A DNA stretch of 64,000 nucleotides from Bacillus massiliigorillae (GCF_000380245.2 NZ_HG428742.1:188823-252822); one strand, 5' to 3'. Positions 1 to 8,579 are shown, numbered from the stretch's first letter. Program-made: numbers and translations. The notes: a model not told the origin generated them from the sequence alone.

Positions 1-49
1 TCATGGTTTTATGATTTGTATTTTTTGATATATATCTTTTCTACTTTAA

Positions 50-238
50 CTAAATAATAAGTGGTTTCTTACCTGTATCTCTCTTAATTTCCTGAAGAAA
101 ATCTACAAGTGAACTAAGCCCATCTAGAGTATGAGAAACTTTAAAACTCTTACGATAAGAAATATCTGGTGACCTCATAATATGAAAGGAGCAGCATTCT
201 TGTAATGATTTAAAAATTAAGTTTGGCAATACATGTAC
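50..238 (-). pseudogene. Possible C-terminal relic of a LysR-type regulator
   Basis: A 62-residue open frame on the minus strand reads as LPNLIFKSLQ, then FHIMRSPDISYRKSFKVSH, and ends DTGKKPLII before a stop at 50-52. It has no start codon and an in-frame stop directly upstream. The composition and the closing helix look like the last part of a LysR substrate-binding domain, but this is pattern resemblance only. A rho-independent hairpin lies about 25 bases before its 5' edge. If it is a relic, the HTH and most of the effector domain have been deleted. It could also be chance open frame. Confidence 0.35.
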
Positions 239-264
239 TTAATGGGTGCTAGAGTTGAAGATCA

Positions 265-289
265 AGGCTGCTAATAGGCAGCCTTTTTT
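265..289 (+). terminator. Hairpin terminator
   Basis: AGGCTGC pairs with GCAGCCT around a six-base loop and is followed by six T on the plus strand. No intact gene precedes it in the window, so it may belong to a gene that has been lost. The remainder of 290-530 shows no convincing gene; it is leader sequence for the reductase that follows. Confidence 0.6.
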
Positions 290-545
290 GTTATGTCACT
301 AACGGTGCAGGATAGTTCAAATAGAAACTAGTTTGCCCACGTTTTCTTGGCTATATAATTAGGAAAATACTGATAAAAAGATGGTGATTGAAATTGAAAT
401 AGAGATTTAGGTGCCTCTAACCCTTGTCAACTCACAAAAGTTACCTTCACGTTTCTATGTAACAAAAATGTGCGTACTTCTTTTTACTCTATAGGGGCCT
501 CATAATAAAGGAGTAATAAGCTATCAAACAATTGGAGGATTCAAC

Positions 546-1391
546 ATGATTAATCATTTACAAGATACAATCACATTAAATAACGGCCTACAAATGCCTG
601 GTATGGGTTTAGGTGTTTTTCAAGTAGAGAATGATGCTACTGCTGAGATGGTTAAAAAAGCTATTGAGGTTGGTTATCGAAGCATTGATACAGCCACTAT
701 TTACGGCAATGAAGCTGGTGTAGGAGAAGGTATTAAACAAGCTTTAGCATCTACTGGCTTACGACGTGAAGACCTGTTTATTACATCAAAAGTATGGAAT
801 GACGGATTAAACTATGATGAAACCATCGCTGCATATGAAGAGAGCCTACAAAAACTAGGGTTAGATTATTTAGATCTTTATCTTATTCATTGGCCAGGTA
901 AAGATAAATATGCTGAATCTTGGAAAGCGCTAGAAGACCTATATAATCAAGGAAAGATCAAGGCAATTGGTGTTTGTAACTTTACTGTTTCACACTTACA
1001 AAATTTATTATCATTTGCTCGTATTAAACCTGTTTTGAATCAGGTGGAATTCCACCCACGCTTGCAACAAATTGAGCTTCGTTCATTCTGTGACAAGCAC
1101 CAAATTCAACTTGAAGCATGGGCACCTTTAATGCAAGGTGGACTTCTTGAAGATGAAACTATTTCTAAAATCGCAACAAAATATGGAAAATCAAACGCTC
1201 AAGTTATTTTACGCTGGGATGTACAAAACGGCATTATCACTATTCCAAAATCTGTGCGCAGAGAACGAATGATGCAAAACGCCGATATTTTCGACTTTAA
1301 TCTAACAGATGAAGAAATGGCTATGATCAATGCAATGAATCTTGAACAACGAATTGGACCAAATCCAGATGAATACGACTTTGCTCTATAA
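546..1391 (+). CDS. ytbE: Aldo/keto reductase, YtbE type
   Basis: A 281-residue NADPH-dependent aldo/keto reductase (TIM barrel), a family that reduces aldehydes and ketones including methylglyoxal. The catalytic tetrad is visible: D48 and Y53 in SIDTATIYGN, K82 in ITSKVWN and H115 in YLIHWPG. IPKSVRRERM near the C-terminus is the expected cofactor-phosphate loop. The length is normal for the family. A GGAGG lies eight bases before the ATG. It is convergent with an HxlR regulator and close to an efflux pump, the same trio as ytbE-ytcD-ytbD in B. subtilis. Electrophile-responsive control by the HxlR neighbour is an inference; the natural substrate is unknown. Confidence 0.92.
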   Translation: MINHLQDTITLNNGLQMPGMGLGVFQVENDATAEMVKKAIEVGYRSIDTATIYGNEAGVGEGIKQALASTGLRREDLFITSKVWNDGLNYDETIAAYEESLQKLGLDYLDLYLIHWPGKDKYAESWKALEDLYNQGKIKAIGVCNFTVSHLQNLLSFARIKPVLNQVEFHPRLQQIELRSFCDKHQIQLEAWAPLMQGGLLEDETISKIATKYGKSNAQVILRWDVQNGIITIPKSVRRERMMQNADIFDFNLTDEEMAMINAMNLEQRIGPNPDEYDFAL

Positions 1392-1405
1392 GCATTAAAA
1401 GGAAA

Positions 1406-1437
1406 AGAGACTGTCTGGTGTTTGACAGTCTCTTTCT
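1406..1437. terminator. Bidirectional terminator between ytbE and ytcD
   Basis: A ten-base-pair stem, AGAGACTGTC with GACAGTCTCT, has a T-rich tail on the plus strand and an A-rich lead that gives a U tract on the minus strand. It lies between two convergent genes and can serve both. Confidence 0.8.
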
Positions 1438-1456
1438 CCTCTCATTACGATGTTTG

Positions 1457-1825
1457 CTACTTGGCTATTTCATCACGTTGTTTTAAAATTACATCTTCGC
1501 CTTTAACCTGTAATACTTCAACATGCTTTTCGCCCCAAGTGCAAAGCATGTTCAGAATCGGTTCCATTCCTTGTCCATAGGGCGTTAAGGAATATTCAAC
1601 TTTCGGCGGTACTTGATTGAAGACTGTTCGAAGGATTAATCCATCTTGCTCTAACTCTCTTAATTGACTTGTGAGCATTTTTTGTGAAATTCCTGGAATC
1701 AATCGTCGAAACTCATTTGTTCGAATTTTACCATGGTGGTTTAAATGACAAAGAATGATTGGTTTCCATTTACCACCAATGACTTCAAGCGTAGCTTCAA
1801 CACCAATATTATAAATTTTTTGCAT
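1457..1825 (-). CDS. ytcD: HxlR-family transcriptional regulator, YtcD type
   Basis: A winged-helix regulator of 122 residues. The HxlR core is clear: YNIGVEATLEVIGGKWKPII, then ISQKMLTSQLRELEQDGLI and VPPKVEYSLTPYG. I start it at the ATG at 1825, because a GGGGG ribosome site lies five bases upstream; the longer frame from a TTG at 1846 has no such support. It is divergent from the MFS pump, and a 10-bp inverted repeat lies in the gap. HxlR proteins usually sense electrophiles or oxidants through an N-terminal cysteine; here the first cysteine is mid-domain (ILCHL), so the sensing mechanism cannot be read off. Confidence 0.88.
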   Translation of the reverse strand: MQKIYNIGVEATLEVIGGKWKPIILCHLNHHGKIRTNEFRRLIPGISQKMLTSQLRELEQDGLILRTVFNQVPPKVEYSLTPYGQGMEPILNMLCTWGEKHVEVLQVKGEDVILKQRDEIAK

Positions 1826-1835
1826 AGTAACCCCC

Positions 1836-1895
1836 GTAATATTCAAAAATAACCAAAAGTACTCTACATATCTTTTAGGCGTGTATGAATATTAC
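1836..1895. promoter_or_regulatory. Inverted-repeat operator candidate between ytcD and ytbD
   Basis: GTAATATTCA at 1836-1845 and its perfect reverse complement TGAATATTAC at 1886-1895 flank the divergent promoters of the regulator and the pump. One arm abuts the regulator's ribosome site. This fits a dimeric winged-helix protein controlling both genes, but binding is inferred. Confidence 0.5.
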
Positions 1896-1933
1896 TACAC
1901 ATGATATAAAAAATCAAAGGAGATATTAGTAGT

Positions 1934-3130
1934 ATGTCACATTCAAAAAAGCCAAGTGCTAAATTAACTTTGCTAGCACTTGCAATCAGTGCATTTGGTA
2001 TAGGGTCTACTGAATTTATCAGTGTCGGGCTTTTACCATTAATTACAGATGACTTTGGTATATCTTTAAGCACAGCAGGCTTAACCGTTTCTATATATGC
2101 ACTTGGCGTCACTGTTGGGGCTCCATTATTAACAGCCTTAACATCTCCCCTTAGTCGAAAAACAGTTTTATTGCTTGTTATGACCATTTTTATAGTTGGG
2201 AACTTAACCGCAGCTATAGCACCTATTTTCTCTATCCTGTTAATAGGACGTATTATTTCAGCATTATCACATGGTGTGTTTATGTCCATCGCTTCTGTCA
2301 TAGCGGCAGATGTAGTTGAACCAAATAAACGAGCAAGTGCTATTGCCTTTATGTTTACAGGATTAACATTAGCTACTGTGACTGGTGTCCCACTTGGTAC
2401 ATTTATTGGACAAGTAACAGACTGGCGTATGTCGTTTATCTTTATCGTCATTATCGGGATTATCGGTTTAATTAGTAATGCTTTTTTAGTACCCAACCAA
2501 TTATCAAAAGGTAATCCAATCTCTTTACGTGATATCGGTAAGGTATTAGGCAATATTCGAATGTTATTAATACTTTTCATTACAGCAATTGGATACGGAG
2601 GTGCCTTCGTTGTCTACACGTATGTTTCACCTATTTTGGAACAATATATGGGTTATTCGCCACATGCGGTAGTCATTATATTAGTTGTCTATGGTATTTG
2701 CGTAGCTATTGGTAATACACTAGGTGGCCATTTCGCTAATCAAAATCCGATTCGTTCAATCTTTATTATTTTTGTTGGTCTTGCATTAGCGTTACTTGGC
2801 ATTGGCTACGCTCTTGAATCACCGATTATCGGATTAATTATGGTACTGATAATGGGTCTATTTATGTTCATGAATGTTCCTGGTTTGCAATTATATGCTT
2901 TACTACTATCTGAAAAATATGTGCCTTCAGCTATTTCAATGGCCTCAGCATTAAATATTTCCGCTTTCAACATAGGAATATTTTTAGGATCATATATTGG
3001 AGGCTTCATTATTCACCATCAATCGTTAGCACATACACCTTTGTATGGATTCTTAATGGTTATGCTAGCAGCTGTTGTTACACTATTATGGCTATTTTTC
3101 GATAAAAAGAAAAATAATGAGTGTTCTTAG
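1934..3130 (+). CDS. ytbD: MFS efflux transporter, YtbD/AraJ-like DHA1 family
   Basis: A 398-residue major facilitator with twelve predicted membrane helices. The N-terminal helix carries the family signature FGIGSTEFISVGLLP, followed by SPLSRKTVLL in the loop between helices two and three. The DHA1/AraJ group exports sugars or drugs by proton antiport. An AAGGAG ribosome site precedes the ATG. It is divergent from the HxlR regulator and is probably repressed by it. The substrate cannot be predicted from the sequence. Confidence 0.85.
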   Translation: MSHSKKPSAKLTLLALAISAFGIGSTEFISVGLLPLITDDFGISLSTAGLTVSIYALGVTVGAPLLTALTSPLSRKTVLLLVMTIFIVGNLTAAIAPIFSILLIGRIISALSHGVFMSIASVIAADVVEPNKRASAIAFMFTGLTLATVTGVPLGTFIGQVTDWRMSFIFIVIIGIIGLISNAFLVPNQLSKGNPISLRDIGKVLGNIRMLLILFITAIGYGGAFVVYTYVSPILEQYMGYSPHAVVIILVVYGICVAIGNTLGGHFANQNPIRSIFIIFVGLALALLGIGYALESPIIGLIMVLIMGLFMFMNVPGLQLYALLLSEKYVPSAISMASALNISAFNIGIFLGSYIGGFIIHHQSLAHTPLYGFLMVMLAAVVTLLWLFFDKKKNNECS

Positions 3131-3163
3131 CCTCTTTTTTAAAAAGAAGTAGAGCTTGCACAA

Positions 3164-3178
3164 TAATGATTATCATTA
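3164..3178. promoter_or_regulatory. Fur-box-like palindrome with no adjacent gene
   Basis: TAATGATTATCATTA matches its own reverse complement at 14 of 15 positions and resembles the ferric-uptake-regulator box. No iron gene follows; the next genes are two tiny membrane proteins on the opposite strand. It may be a relic or a chance AT-rich palindrome. Confidence 0.25.
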
Positions 3179-3317
3179 ATTAAGATTTATAGGCATATTG
3201 CAATTCGTAAATGAAATCAAAAGGTTTTTCATGATGTATTATTTCTCCAACAAAGATTTCAATGAATATGAAAAGAAGATAATCTAAAAATGATTACCTT
3301 CTTATCATTTATTTAAT

Positions 3318-3422
3318 ACAATTCCAATTAATTATGAAAAACCATTCAAACTTAATATGAAAAATTTCCAACTAATGATTTAAGGATTTAGGACGCGTTT
3401 TTTTCATAATTAATTAGAATGA
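3318..3422. repeat. AT-rich inverted repeat block, copy 1
   Basis: The motif ATTCCAATTAATTATGAAAA at 3323 recurs in inverted form near 3397-3421 (TTTTTTCATAATTAATTAGA). Inside the arms a shorter direct motif, TAAT-ATGAAAAA, occurs at about 20-base spacing. A second copy of the left half is found at 4373-4437. The layout resembles the transposase-binding ends of a lost insertion sequence, but no transposase remains. The rest of 3131-3600 has no gene that I can support. Confidence 0.45.
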
Positions 3423-3596
3423 GGTATCTATACTTAGAACAAATGCCACAATTTTTCATCATTCATTAAAAAAATTTAGTCCACTTTAATTATGGGTAGC
3501 TTTTTCTTTTTGGACTAACGGGGCAGGTTAGTGGAAGAAGAATTATGTCATTTACTAATACTAAACTAAAGAGTTATTTAGTTTCGCAAGGATAAA

Positions 3597-3615
3597 AGAC
3601 GAGTTATTCTCGTCT
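3597..3615 (-). terminator. Terminator of the 56-residue membrane protein
   Basis: AGACGAG and CTCGTCT pair around a five-base loop, followed on the minus strand by a short U tract. It lies directly after the stop codon of the small gene at 3616. Confidence 0.65.
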
Positions 3616-3786
3616 CTATTCTTGGGGTTTATCTAGTTTTTCGGAAATTTGCCTTAAAAGTTCATTTCGTTCCTTTTGTATTTTGAAATATTTTATTACA
3701 AACCAAATTACGAAAACAATCGGAACTATATAATATAGCAAAGTTGTAAATGTAAGCAGATTAACCCAACCAGAAGTTTCTACCAT
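3616..3786 (-). CDS. Small single-helix membrane protein (56 aa)
   Basis: MVETSGWVNLLTF starts a 56-residue frame with one hydrophobic helix (LLYYIVPIVFVIWFVI) followed by a charged tail, ERNELLRQISEKLDK. The same plan, helix then coiled EKLDK-type tail, is seen in the neighbouring 60-residue protein, so the two may be diverged paralogues. It has its own terminator, which supports expression, but its ribosome site is weak. The function is unknown. Confidence 0.5.
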   Translation of the reverse strand: MVETSGWVNLLTFTTLLYYIVPIVFVIWFVIKYFKIQKERNELLRQISEKLDKPQE

Positions 3787-3873
3787 AATTAAGACTTAAT
3801 TTTATGAAAAGATACAATTTTTGGTTAATTTGAATTAAGAAAGATTAGGAAACAAAAGGATGATTTAGTCATC

Positions 3874-3905
3874 TAAAAGAAAAATCCCTTCAAACTGAAG
3901 AGATT
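3874..3905 (-). terminator. Terminator of the DUF4083-like gene
   Basis: On the minus strand AATC-T-CTTC pairs with GAAG-G-GATT around AGTTT and is followed by a U-rich run. The stem overlaps the stop codon of the gene. Confidence 0.65.
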
Positions 3906-4086
3906 AACTTTTCTTATCTTTCTCTAGTAATTCAATAACTTTATCAAGTTTTTCCTCAACTGACTTTGAATTACTGGACTGATTCTTTAGGGAAAATACA
4001 AATTTAATAACACGATAAACACCAAATAATATTGCTAATGTGATAACAAATAAAAATAGTTGGGCTATCAGATCATCATAGTTCAT
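3904..4086 (-). CDS. DUF4083-like small membrane protein (60 aa)
   Basis: MNYDDLIAQLFLFVITLAIL opens a single hydrophobic helix, followed by a basic turn and the amphipathic tail VEEKLDKVIELLEKDKK. This is the usual plan of the small DUF4083 family in Bacillus, whose role is not known. I start it at the ATG at 4086, because AGGTGGG lies seven bases upstream; a GTG twelve bases earlier is part of that ribosome site. Confidence 0.7.
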   Translation of the reverse strand: MNYDDLIAQLFLFVITLAILFGVYRVIKFVFSLKNQSSNSKSVEEKLDKVIELLEKDKKS

Positions 4087-4321
4087 TAAAAATCCCACCT
4101 GTTTTTGATAATTGTATCACTTAAGATGAATAGTTTTTACATTTTATTACAAGGAAACACAAGGTTGATTATGTAATAAAAAAACAAAAGAGTAAAATGT
4201 TTTGCAGTTCTCACACTGCATTTTTATAACAAAAGGATAGAGATTTTTGATAACACAATCATAAAGTTTGTGAAAGAATATACTTAAACTATCGGGTGCT
4301 TTAGTGCAATAACCTTAACTA

Positions 4322-4363
4322 AAAAAAGCATGTTTCAATGATTTTCAGAAACATGCTTTTTTG
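4322..4363. terminator. Bidirectional hairpin
   Basis: AAAAAGCATGTTTC pairs with GAAACATGCTTTTT. It stands in a gene-free gap (4087-4449), about 85 bases after the end of minJ, and may terminate minJ transcription. Confidence 0.6.
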
Positions 4364-4372
4364 CTATCAAGT

Positions 4373-4437
4373 AATTCCAATTAATTTTGAAAAACCACTC
4401 CAGCTTATTTTGAAAAATTTCTAACTAATTATGGAAA
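4373..4437. repeat. AT-rich repeat block, copy 2
   Basis: It repeats the first half of the block at 3318-3422: ATTCCAATTAATT-TGAAAAACCA, then CTTA-TTTGAAAAATTTC and AACTAATTATGG. The two copies are in the same orientation, about 1.05 kb apart, and enclose the two small membrane genes. Confidence 0.5.
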
Positions 4438-4449
4438 ATCACACAACAA

Positions 4450-5643
4450 TTATCCCGTCTGCTTCTCATTCCGATCCTCTGGAATAAATAGAATGCCAAG
4501 TTCATAATGCTCACCTTGGAAAAGAGCTTTCTGCACCAGGCGAACTTGATTATTGGAGTCTAATATTTCTAGTTTGCAATGAGCGGGATTATATTGCAAT
4601 GCTTCGTAAAGCTGCTTTTCGGTATGTACTGGTGTCCCATTTACTTTCGTTATAATTTCGCCGACTTCTAAAGCCATTTTATCAGCTGGTGAATCTGGAA
4701 TAATTCCTAAAATAAGTACCCCATGATCTCGTTTGGAAAAATAAAAGGGAGATTGTTGTTCGTGAAGCTTATTAAAATAGTATGTCAATTCTCTTCCTAG
4801 AATAGCAATAGTGGCAGCCGCTATAGTAAGTATAGGCAACCAAATGCTACCGATTGCAATAGCCAATACGAGTATTCCTAAAGCAATGATTCTTTGCCCA
4901 CTAATCTGAATGGACTCCTTCGGCAAGCTTCCATGTACTTGTTGCGAAAAGCCTAATAAGAATGGAACTAGAATTGGCGTTACTTGTATACCTTCACCTA
5001 GTGAAAGCACCGGCCACCAGTCAAATGGTGAAGCAAGCTCACCACCAGGAACAAAAAGCATAAGCGGAATCATCCAAACTCTCTTAGAACCATGCGCTCC
5101 AACAATCATACCTCTATTCGATGTAATCAACTTTGGAGAGGTACTCTTACTCGCATTTTTCTTTATCAAAATTCCTTCAGCAATCATTAATAGTCCCATC
5201 ACAATCGCTAATGCAGGAAAAAGTTGACCGTCCATTTCATTAATTGCATCCCCTAGAAATGAAATAGGAACATCTTTTTTGTAAAGAAAAAACAATACGA
5301 AAATAGTAATACCTATGACATATGTAGGTGATAAAAATCGAAATCTCGTTGTTAAACTCATTAAAATTGTCATAATAACGATCACTTGTATAGCTACAAT
5401 AGGAATAGTAAACCCTAAAGTAATCGTCAAAATTGAAAGCACTAAGCCAATCACAACTCCCATTGGCAGAAGATTTCTCATTTCATATAAACCATCTTGC
5501 ACACGAATCTTGAAGTCTTTTCTTTCCTGCTTAACACGTCGATAACCCATTACGATACAAAGCAAAAAGGAATAGTAAAATAGTGGATTCAAAAAGAGTT
5601 TACCGATGCCCTTTACTAATTCTACGACCCATTCTGTTCCCAC
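4450..5643 (-). CDS. minJ: Cell-division topology protein MinJ
   Basis: A 397-residue membrane protein, the same length as B. subtilis MinJ (YvjD). Several hydrophobic helices occupy roughly residues 10-290 and a PDZ domain follows (HGVLILGIIPDSPADKMAL, then GEIITKVNG). MinJ links MinD to DivIVA so that division is blocked near poles and old septa. It starts at a GTG with AGGAAGG ten bases upstream. It lies directly downstream of ctpB on the same strand, as in B. subtilis, separated by the ctpB terminator. Confidence 0.92.
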   Translation of the reverse strand: MGTEWVVELVKGIGKLFLNPLFYYSFLLCIVMGYRRVKQERKDFKIRVQDGLYEMRNLLPMGVVIGLVLSILTITLGFTIPIVAIQVIVIMTILMSLTTRFRFLSPTYVIGITIFVLFFLYKKDVPISFLGDAINEMDGQLFPALAIVMGLLMIAEGILIKKNASKSTSPKLITSNRGMIVGAHGSKRVWMIPLMLFVPGGELASPFDWWPVLSLGEGIQVTPILVPFLLGFSQQVHGSLPKESIQISGQRIIALGILVLAIAIGSIWLPILTIAAATIAILGRELTYYFNKLHEQQSPFYFSKRDHGVLILGIIPDSPADKMALEVGEIITKVNGTPVHTEKQLYEALQYNPAHCKLEILDSNNQVRLVQKALFQGEHYELGILFIPEDRNEKQTG

Positions 5644-5731
5644 CTAAGTACACCTTCCTTTCACAATATACTAAATATGCTAACTACTATTTTATCAAAG
5701 ACGAGCTACAATTCCTATGCCAAAAATAAAG

Positions 5732-5767
5732 CAAAAAAGAGCACTTATCTATTTCACTAAAGTGCTC
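5732..5767 (-). terminator. ctpB terminator
   Basis: GAGCACTT pairs with AAGTGCTC around a 13-base loop, followed on the minus strand by CTTTTTTGC. It sits just after the ctpB stop. Confidence 0.75.
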
Positions 5768-5776
5768 ATCACTCAC

Positions 5777-7225
5777 CTATTTCAACAAATAGCGTATTGC
5801 AGCTCGAAGCTGCATATCATTATCTTTATCTTTCATTTCATCTTTGATTTCATCTTCCAAAGCATTTGCTGTTTTTAAATTAATATTTCCAGTCGCTTTT
5901 AAACCCTCACTTTTTTGAAACGCTCTTACTGCTATCTCTGTCCGTAAGTCATAATAACCATCTTCTCTTCCTGGTTCATAGCCGAGACCTTTTAATATCT
6001 CTTGTGCATGCTTCACTTGCTCGTTTGTCATATCTCGTTTTAAAGATTTGTCAATATTGATAGGCTGTGTCCAAAATAAATCAGGCTGCTTAATCTCAAT
6101 CGTCGGTTCAATACCTTTTTGATGAATCCAATTACCTTTCGGCGTTAACCATTTGGAAACCGTTAGTTTCACATCACTACCATCATTCATTGGAATAGCT
6201 TGCTGAACGGTCCCCTTGCCGTAGGATTTTTCACCAATAAGAGCATATCCACCTGCTTCTTGTAAAGCTGCCGCTAATATTTCAGATGCAGAAGCACTCC
6301 CTCTATCAATAAGAGCAACAATATTATACGGTTTCTTTTCTTTTAACTTCGTATAATATTCCGTTTGCTCACCACTTCTATTTTCCGTTTGCAAATAAGG
6401 GTTATCATTCGTTATCAGCTCATTCAAAATCTCTTCTACAGAAGAAAGCAATCCACCAGGATTTCCTCGTACATCAATGATAAGTCCCTCAATGTCTTTT
6501 TTCTCAAGTGCTTTCAATTGCTTCTCGAAATCTTTCGATGTATCTTTCGAAAAAGATGATATTTCAATATAACCAATGTTCTTTCCGCTTTCTTCCTTCA
6601 CTTCGGACATAACCGTTTCAACTGGTATTTTATCTCTCTTAATAGCGAAAGTTTGTGTTTTTGAAACGCCTGAGCGCTTAATTTCTAACGTTACTTTTGT
6701 CCCTTTTTTCCCGCGAATTTTCATGCTAATTTCTTGTACATTTAATCCTTTTACTATTTTTCCATCAATAGAAATAATTTCATCCTTCGGCTTCAGACCA
6801 GCTTTTTCAGCAGGTGAATTTTTATAAGGAGCAACAATAATAACCTTATCATTTTCTACACCGATTTCCGTACCTATTCCATCGAATGATGAATCTAATG
6901 CTTGATTAAATTGTGCTGAAACATCTTTATTCATATAAACAGAGTACGGGTCATTCAAGGTCGATACCATTCCCTGTATCGCCCCCGACATTAGTACATC
7001 TTCATCAACTTCTTTAAAATAATACTGACGAATTAAATCATATGCTTGCTTTACTTTTGTTAAATCAGTCTTTGAATCTATTTGTAAAGAATGTCCTTCC
7101 TCACTCGTATCATTCTTTGGAGTCTTCCATTTCAAGAAAATATCAGGACCAACATACATTCCACCTGCAACACCTACCGTAAGCGATACAGTTATAGCTG
7201 CCGGAAGCATCCACTTTTTCGTCAT
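5777..7225 (-). CDS. ctpB: C-terminal processing serine protease CtpB (S41)
   Basis: A 482-residue S41 protease with an N-terminal membrane anchor or signal (residues 8-27), a PDZ domain (about 108-190), the S41 catalytic core and a peptidoglycan-binding domain (about 395-460, AVRAFQKSEGL). The catalytic serine is S312 in GSASASEI, with K337 in YGKGTVQ and Q341 in the expected spacing. In B. subtilis, CtpB cleaves SpoIVFA to activate pro-SigK processing during sporulation. A good AAAGGAG precedes the ATG. Order with minJ is conserved. Confidence 0.93.
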   Translation of the reverse strand: MTKKWMLPAAITVSLTVGVAGGMYVGPDIFLKWKTPKNDTSEEGHSLQIDSKTDLTKVKQAYDLIRQYYFKEVDEDVLMSGAIQGMVSTLNDPYSVYMNKDVSAQFNQALDSSFDGIGTEIGVENDKVIIVAPYKNSPAEKAGLKPKDEIISIDGKIVKGLNVQEISMKIRGKKGTKVTLEIKRSGVSKTQTFAIKRDKIPVETVMSEVKEESGKNIGYIEISSFSKDTSKDFEKQLKALEKKDIEGLIIDVRGNPGGLLSSVEEILNELITNDNPYLQTENRSGEQTEYYTKLKEKKPYNIVALIDRGSASASEILAAALQEAGGYALIGEKSYGKGTVQQAIPMNDGSDVKLTVSKWLTPKGNWIHQKGIEPTIEIKQPDLFWTQPINIDKSLKRDMTNEQVKHAQEILKGLGYEPGREDGYYDLRTEIAVRAFQKSEGLKATGNINLKTANALEDEIKDEMKDKDNDMQLRAAIRYLLK

Positions 7226-7362
7226 AATGAGCTCCTTTCAAAAGAGGTTGCTTTAGTAGACTGATTGTCATGGCTGCACTCTCACAACAGGCTCTTTTCA
7301 ACATTTAAGAAATTATCTTGACTTTCTATCAATGTATGTATAGCTTGGACATTATATGTTTT

Positions 7363-7400
7363 AAAAAAAGCTCTGCAAAGATTAATCTTTACAGAGCTTT
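7363..7400 (-). terminator. Terminator of the iron alcohol dehydrogenase
   Basis: AGCTCTG-AAAG pairs with CTTT-CAGAGCT around ATTAAT, with one mismatch, and gives seven U on the minus strand. Confidence 0.8.
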
Positions 7401-7413
7401 CATATCGCACATT

Positions 7414-8556
7414 CTATAAAATTTCTTTAAACATCTCGATTGTTTCTTCTTTAGTTGGCATGAATGGATTGCCAGGAGCACAAGCATCTTTTAGAGAATT
7501 TTCTGCAAGAAGGTCTAAATCTGGATTCTCTACACCAAGCTCTTTTAGTGATTTAGGAATTCCTACTTCTTCCGATAACGCGACAATGTTGTCTAAAACA
7601 AATTGACTGCACTCTTCATCAGATTTGCCCATTACATCAAGGCCAAGTTTAGCTGCAATGAAGCGGAACTTCTTCGGTGCATGTTTCGCATTTTCACGTT
7701 CTACAATTGGTAGAAGCATTGCATTACATACGCCATGTGGAAGATTGTATACCCCACCTAATTGGTGTGCCATCGCATGTACAAAACCTAATCCAGCATT
7801 TGAGAAAGCCATACCAGCTAGAAAACAAGCATATGCCATTTGTTCACGAGCTTCTACATTATGCCCATCTTTTACAGCAGTTGGAAGATACTTGAAGATG
7901 ATTTTTACAGCTTCTAGTGCTGTTGCATCTGTAAGAGGCGTTGCACCTGGGGTAACAATTGTTTCAATTGCATGCGTTAAAGCATCCATACCAGTTGCTG
8001 CAGTTAAACTTGCAGGCTTGTCGAACATTAAAGTTGGGTCATTAACAGATAATAATGCTAAACTGTTCTTATCTACACATACCATTTTCACGCCACGATC
8101 TTCATCTGTAATAACATAGTTAATCGTAATCTCTGCAGATGTTCCAGCCGTTGTATTTACCGCAATTGTTGGAAAACCTAATTTCTTCGACTTATTTATA
8201 CCTTCATAATCACGGATATTACCGCCATTTGTTGCTAGAATACTAATTGCACTTGCACAGTCTTGTGGAGAACCACCACCGATTGAAAGAATAAAATCAC
8301 AGTTCTCAAGCTTCAAAATCTCTACACCCTTATGTACTTCTGCACAAGTAGGATTTGGATTTACTTCATCGTAAATCGTATATGCTACATCCACTTTGTC
8401 TAGCTGATCTGTTACTTTCTTTACAACTCCATTACCATTCAACACTTTATCTGTTACAACTAGCGCTTTCTTAAAGCCAAAATTTTGAACCTCTGATCCT
8501 AACTCATTCAAACAGTCTCTTCCAATTAAATTCTTGCTTGGTAAATAGTACATCAT
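7414..8556 (-). CDS. Iron-containing alcohol dehydrogenase (group III)
   Basis: A 380-residue dehydrogenase of the Fe-ADH family, close in length to 1,3-propanediol and butanol dehydrogenases. The dinucleotide motif IGGGSPQD and the metal ligands are visible: D and H in TGMDALTHAIE, then H in FVHAMAHQLGG and in YNLPHGVCNA. It would interconvert an alcohol and an aldehyde or ketone with NAD(P)H. GGAGGAG precedes the ATG. The gene is monocistronic between two terminators. It is not part of the conserved minJ-ftsEX order in B. subtilis, so it may be a local insertion. The substrate is uncertain. Confidence 0.88.
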   Translation of the reverse strand: MMYYLPSKNLIGRDCLNELGSEVQNFGFKKALVVTDKVLNGNGVVKKVTDQLDKVDVAYTIYDEVNPNPTCAEVHKGVEILKLENCDFILSIGGGSPQDCASAISILATNGGNIRDYEGINKSKKLGFPTIAVNTTAGTSAEITINYVITDEDRGVKMVCVDKNSLALLSVNDPTLMFDKPASLTAATGMDALTHAIETIVTPGATPLTDATALEAVKIIFKYLPTAVKDGHNVEAREQMAYACFLAGMAFSNAGLGFVHAMAHQLGGVYNLPHGVCNAMLLPIVERENAKHAPKKFRFIAAKLGLDVMGKSDEECSQFVLDNIVALSEEVGIPKSLKELGVENPDLDLLAENSLKDACAPGNPFMPTKEETIEMFKEIL

Positions 8557-8579
8557 GTTAAATCTCCTCCTAAATAAGT

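Noticed and set aside
1864..2580. A 238-codon open frame on the minus strand
   Set aside because: It lies wholly antisense to the efflux pump gene, is rich in Ile/Pro/Asn with no domain, and has no ribosome site. It is a frame shadow of a membrane-protein gene.
298..3540. A shared motif ACTAACGG-GCAGG at about 300 and 3517
   Set aside because: Only about 13 bases match and neither copy has clear boundaries or a consistent gene context. It may be a fragment of a repeat family, but I cannot support it from two short matches.
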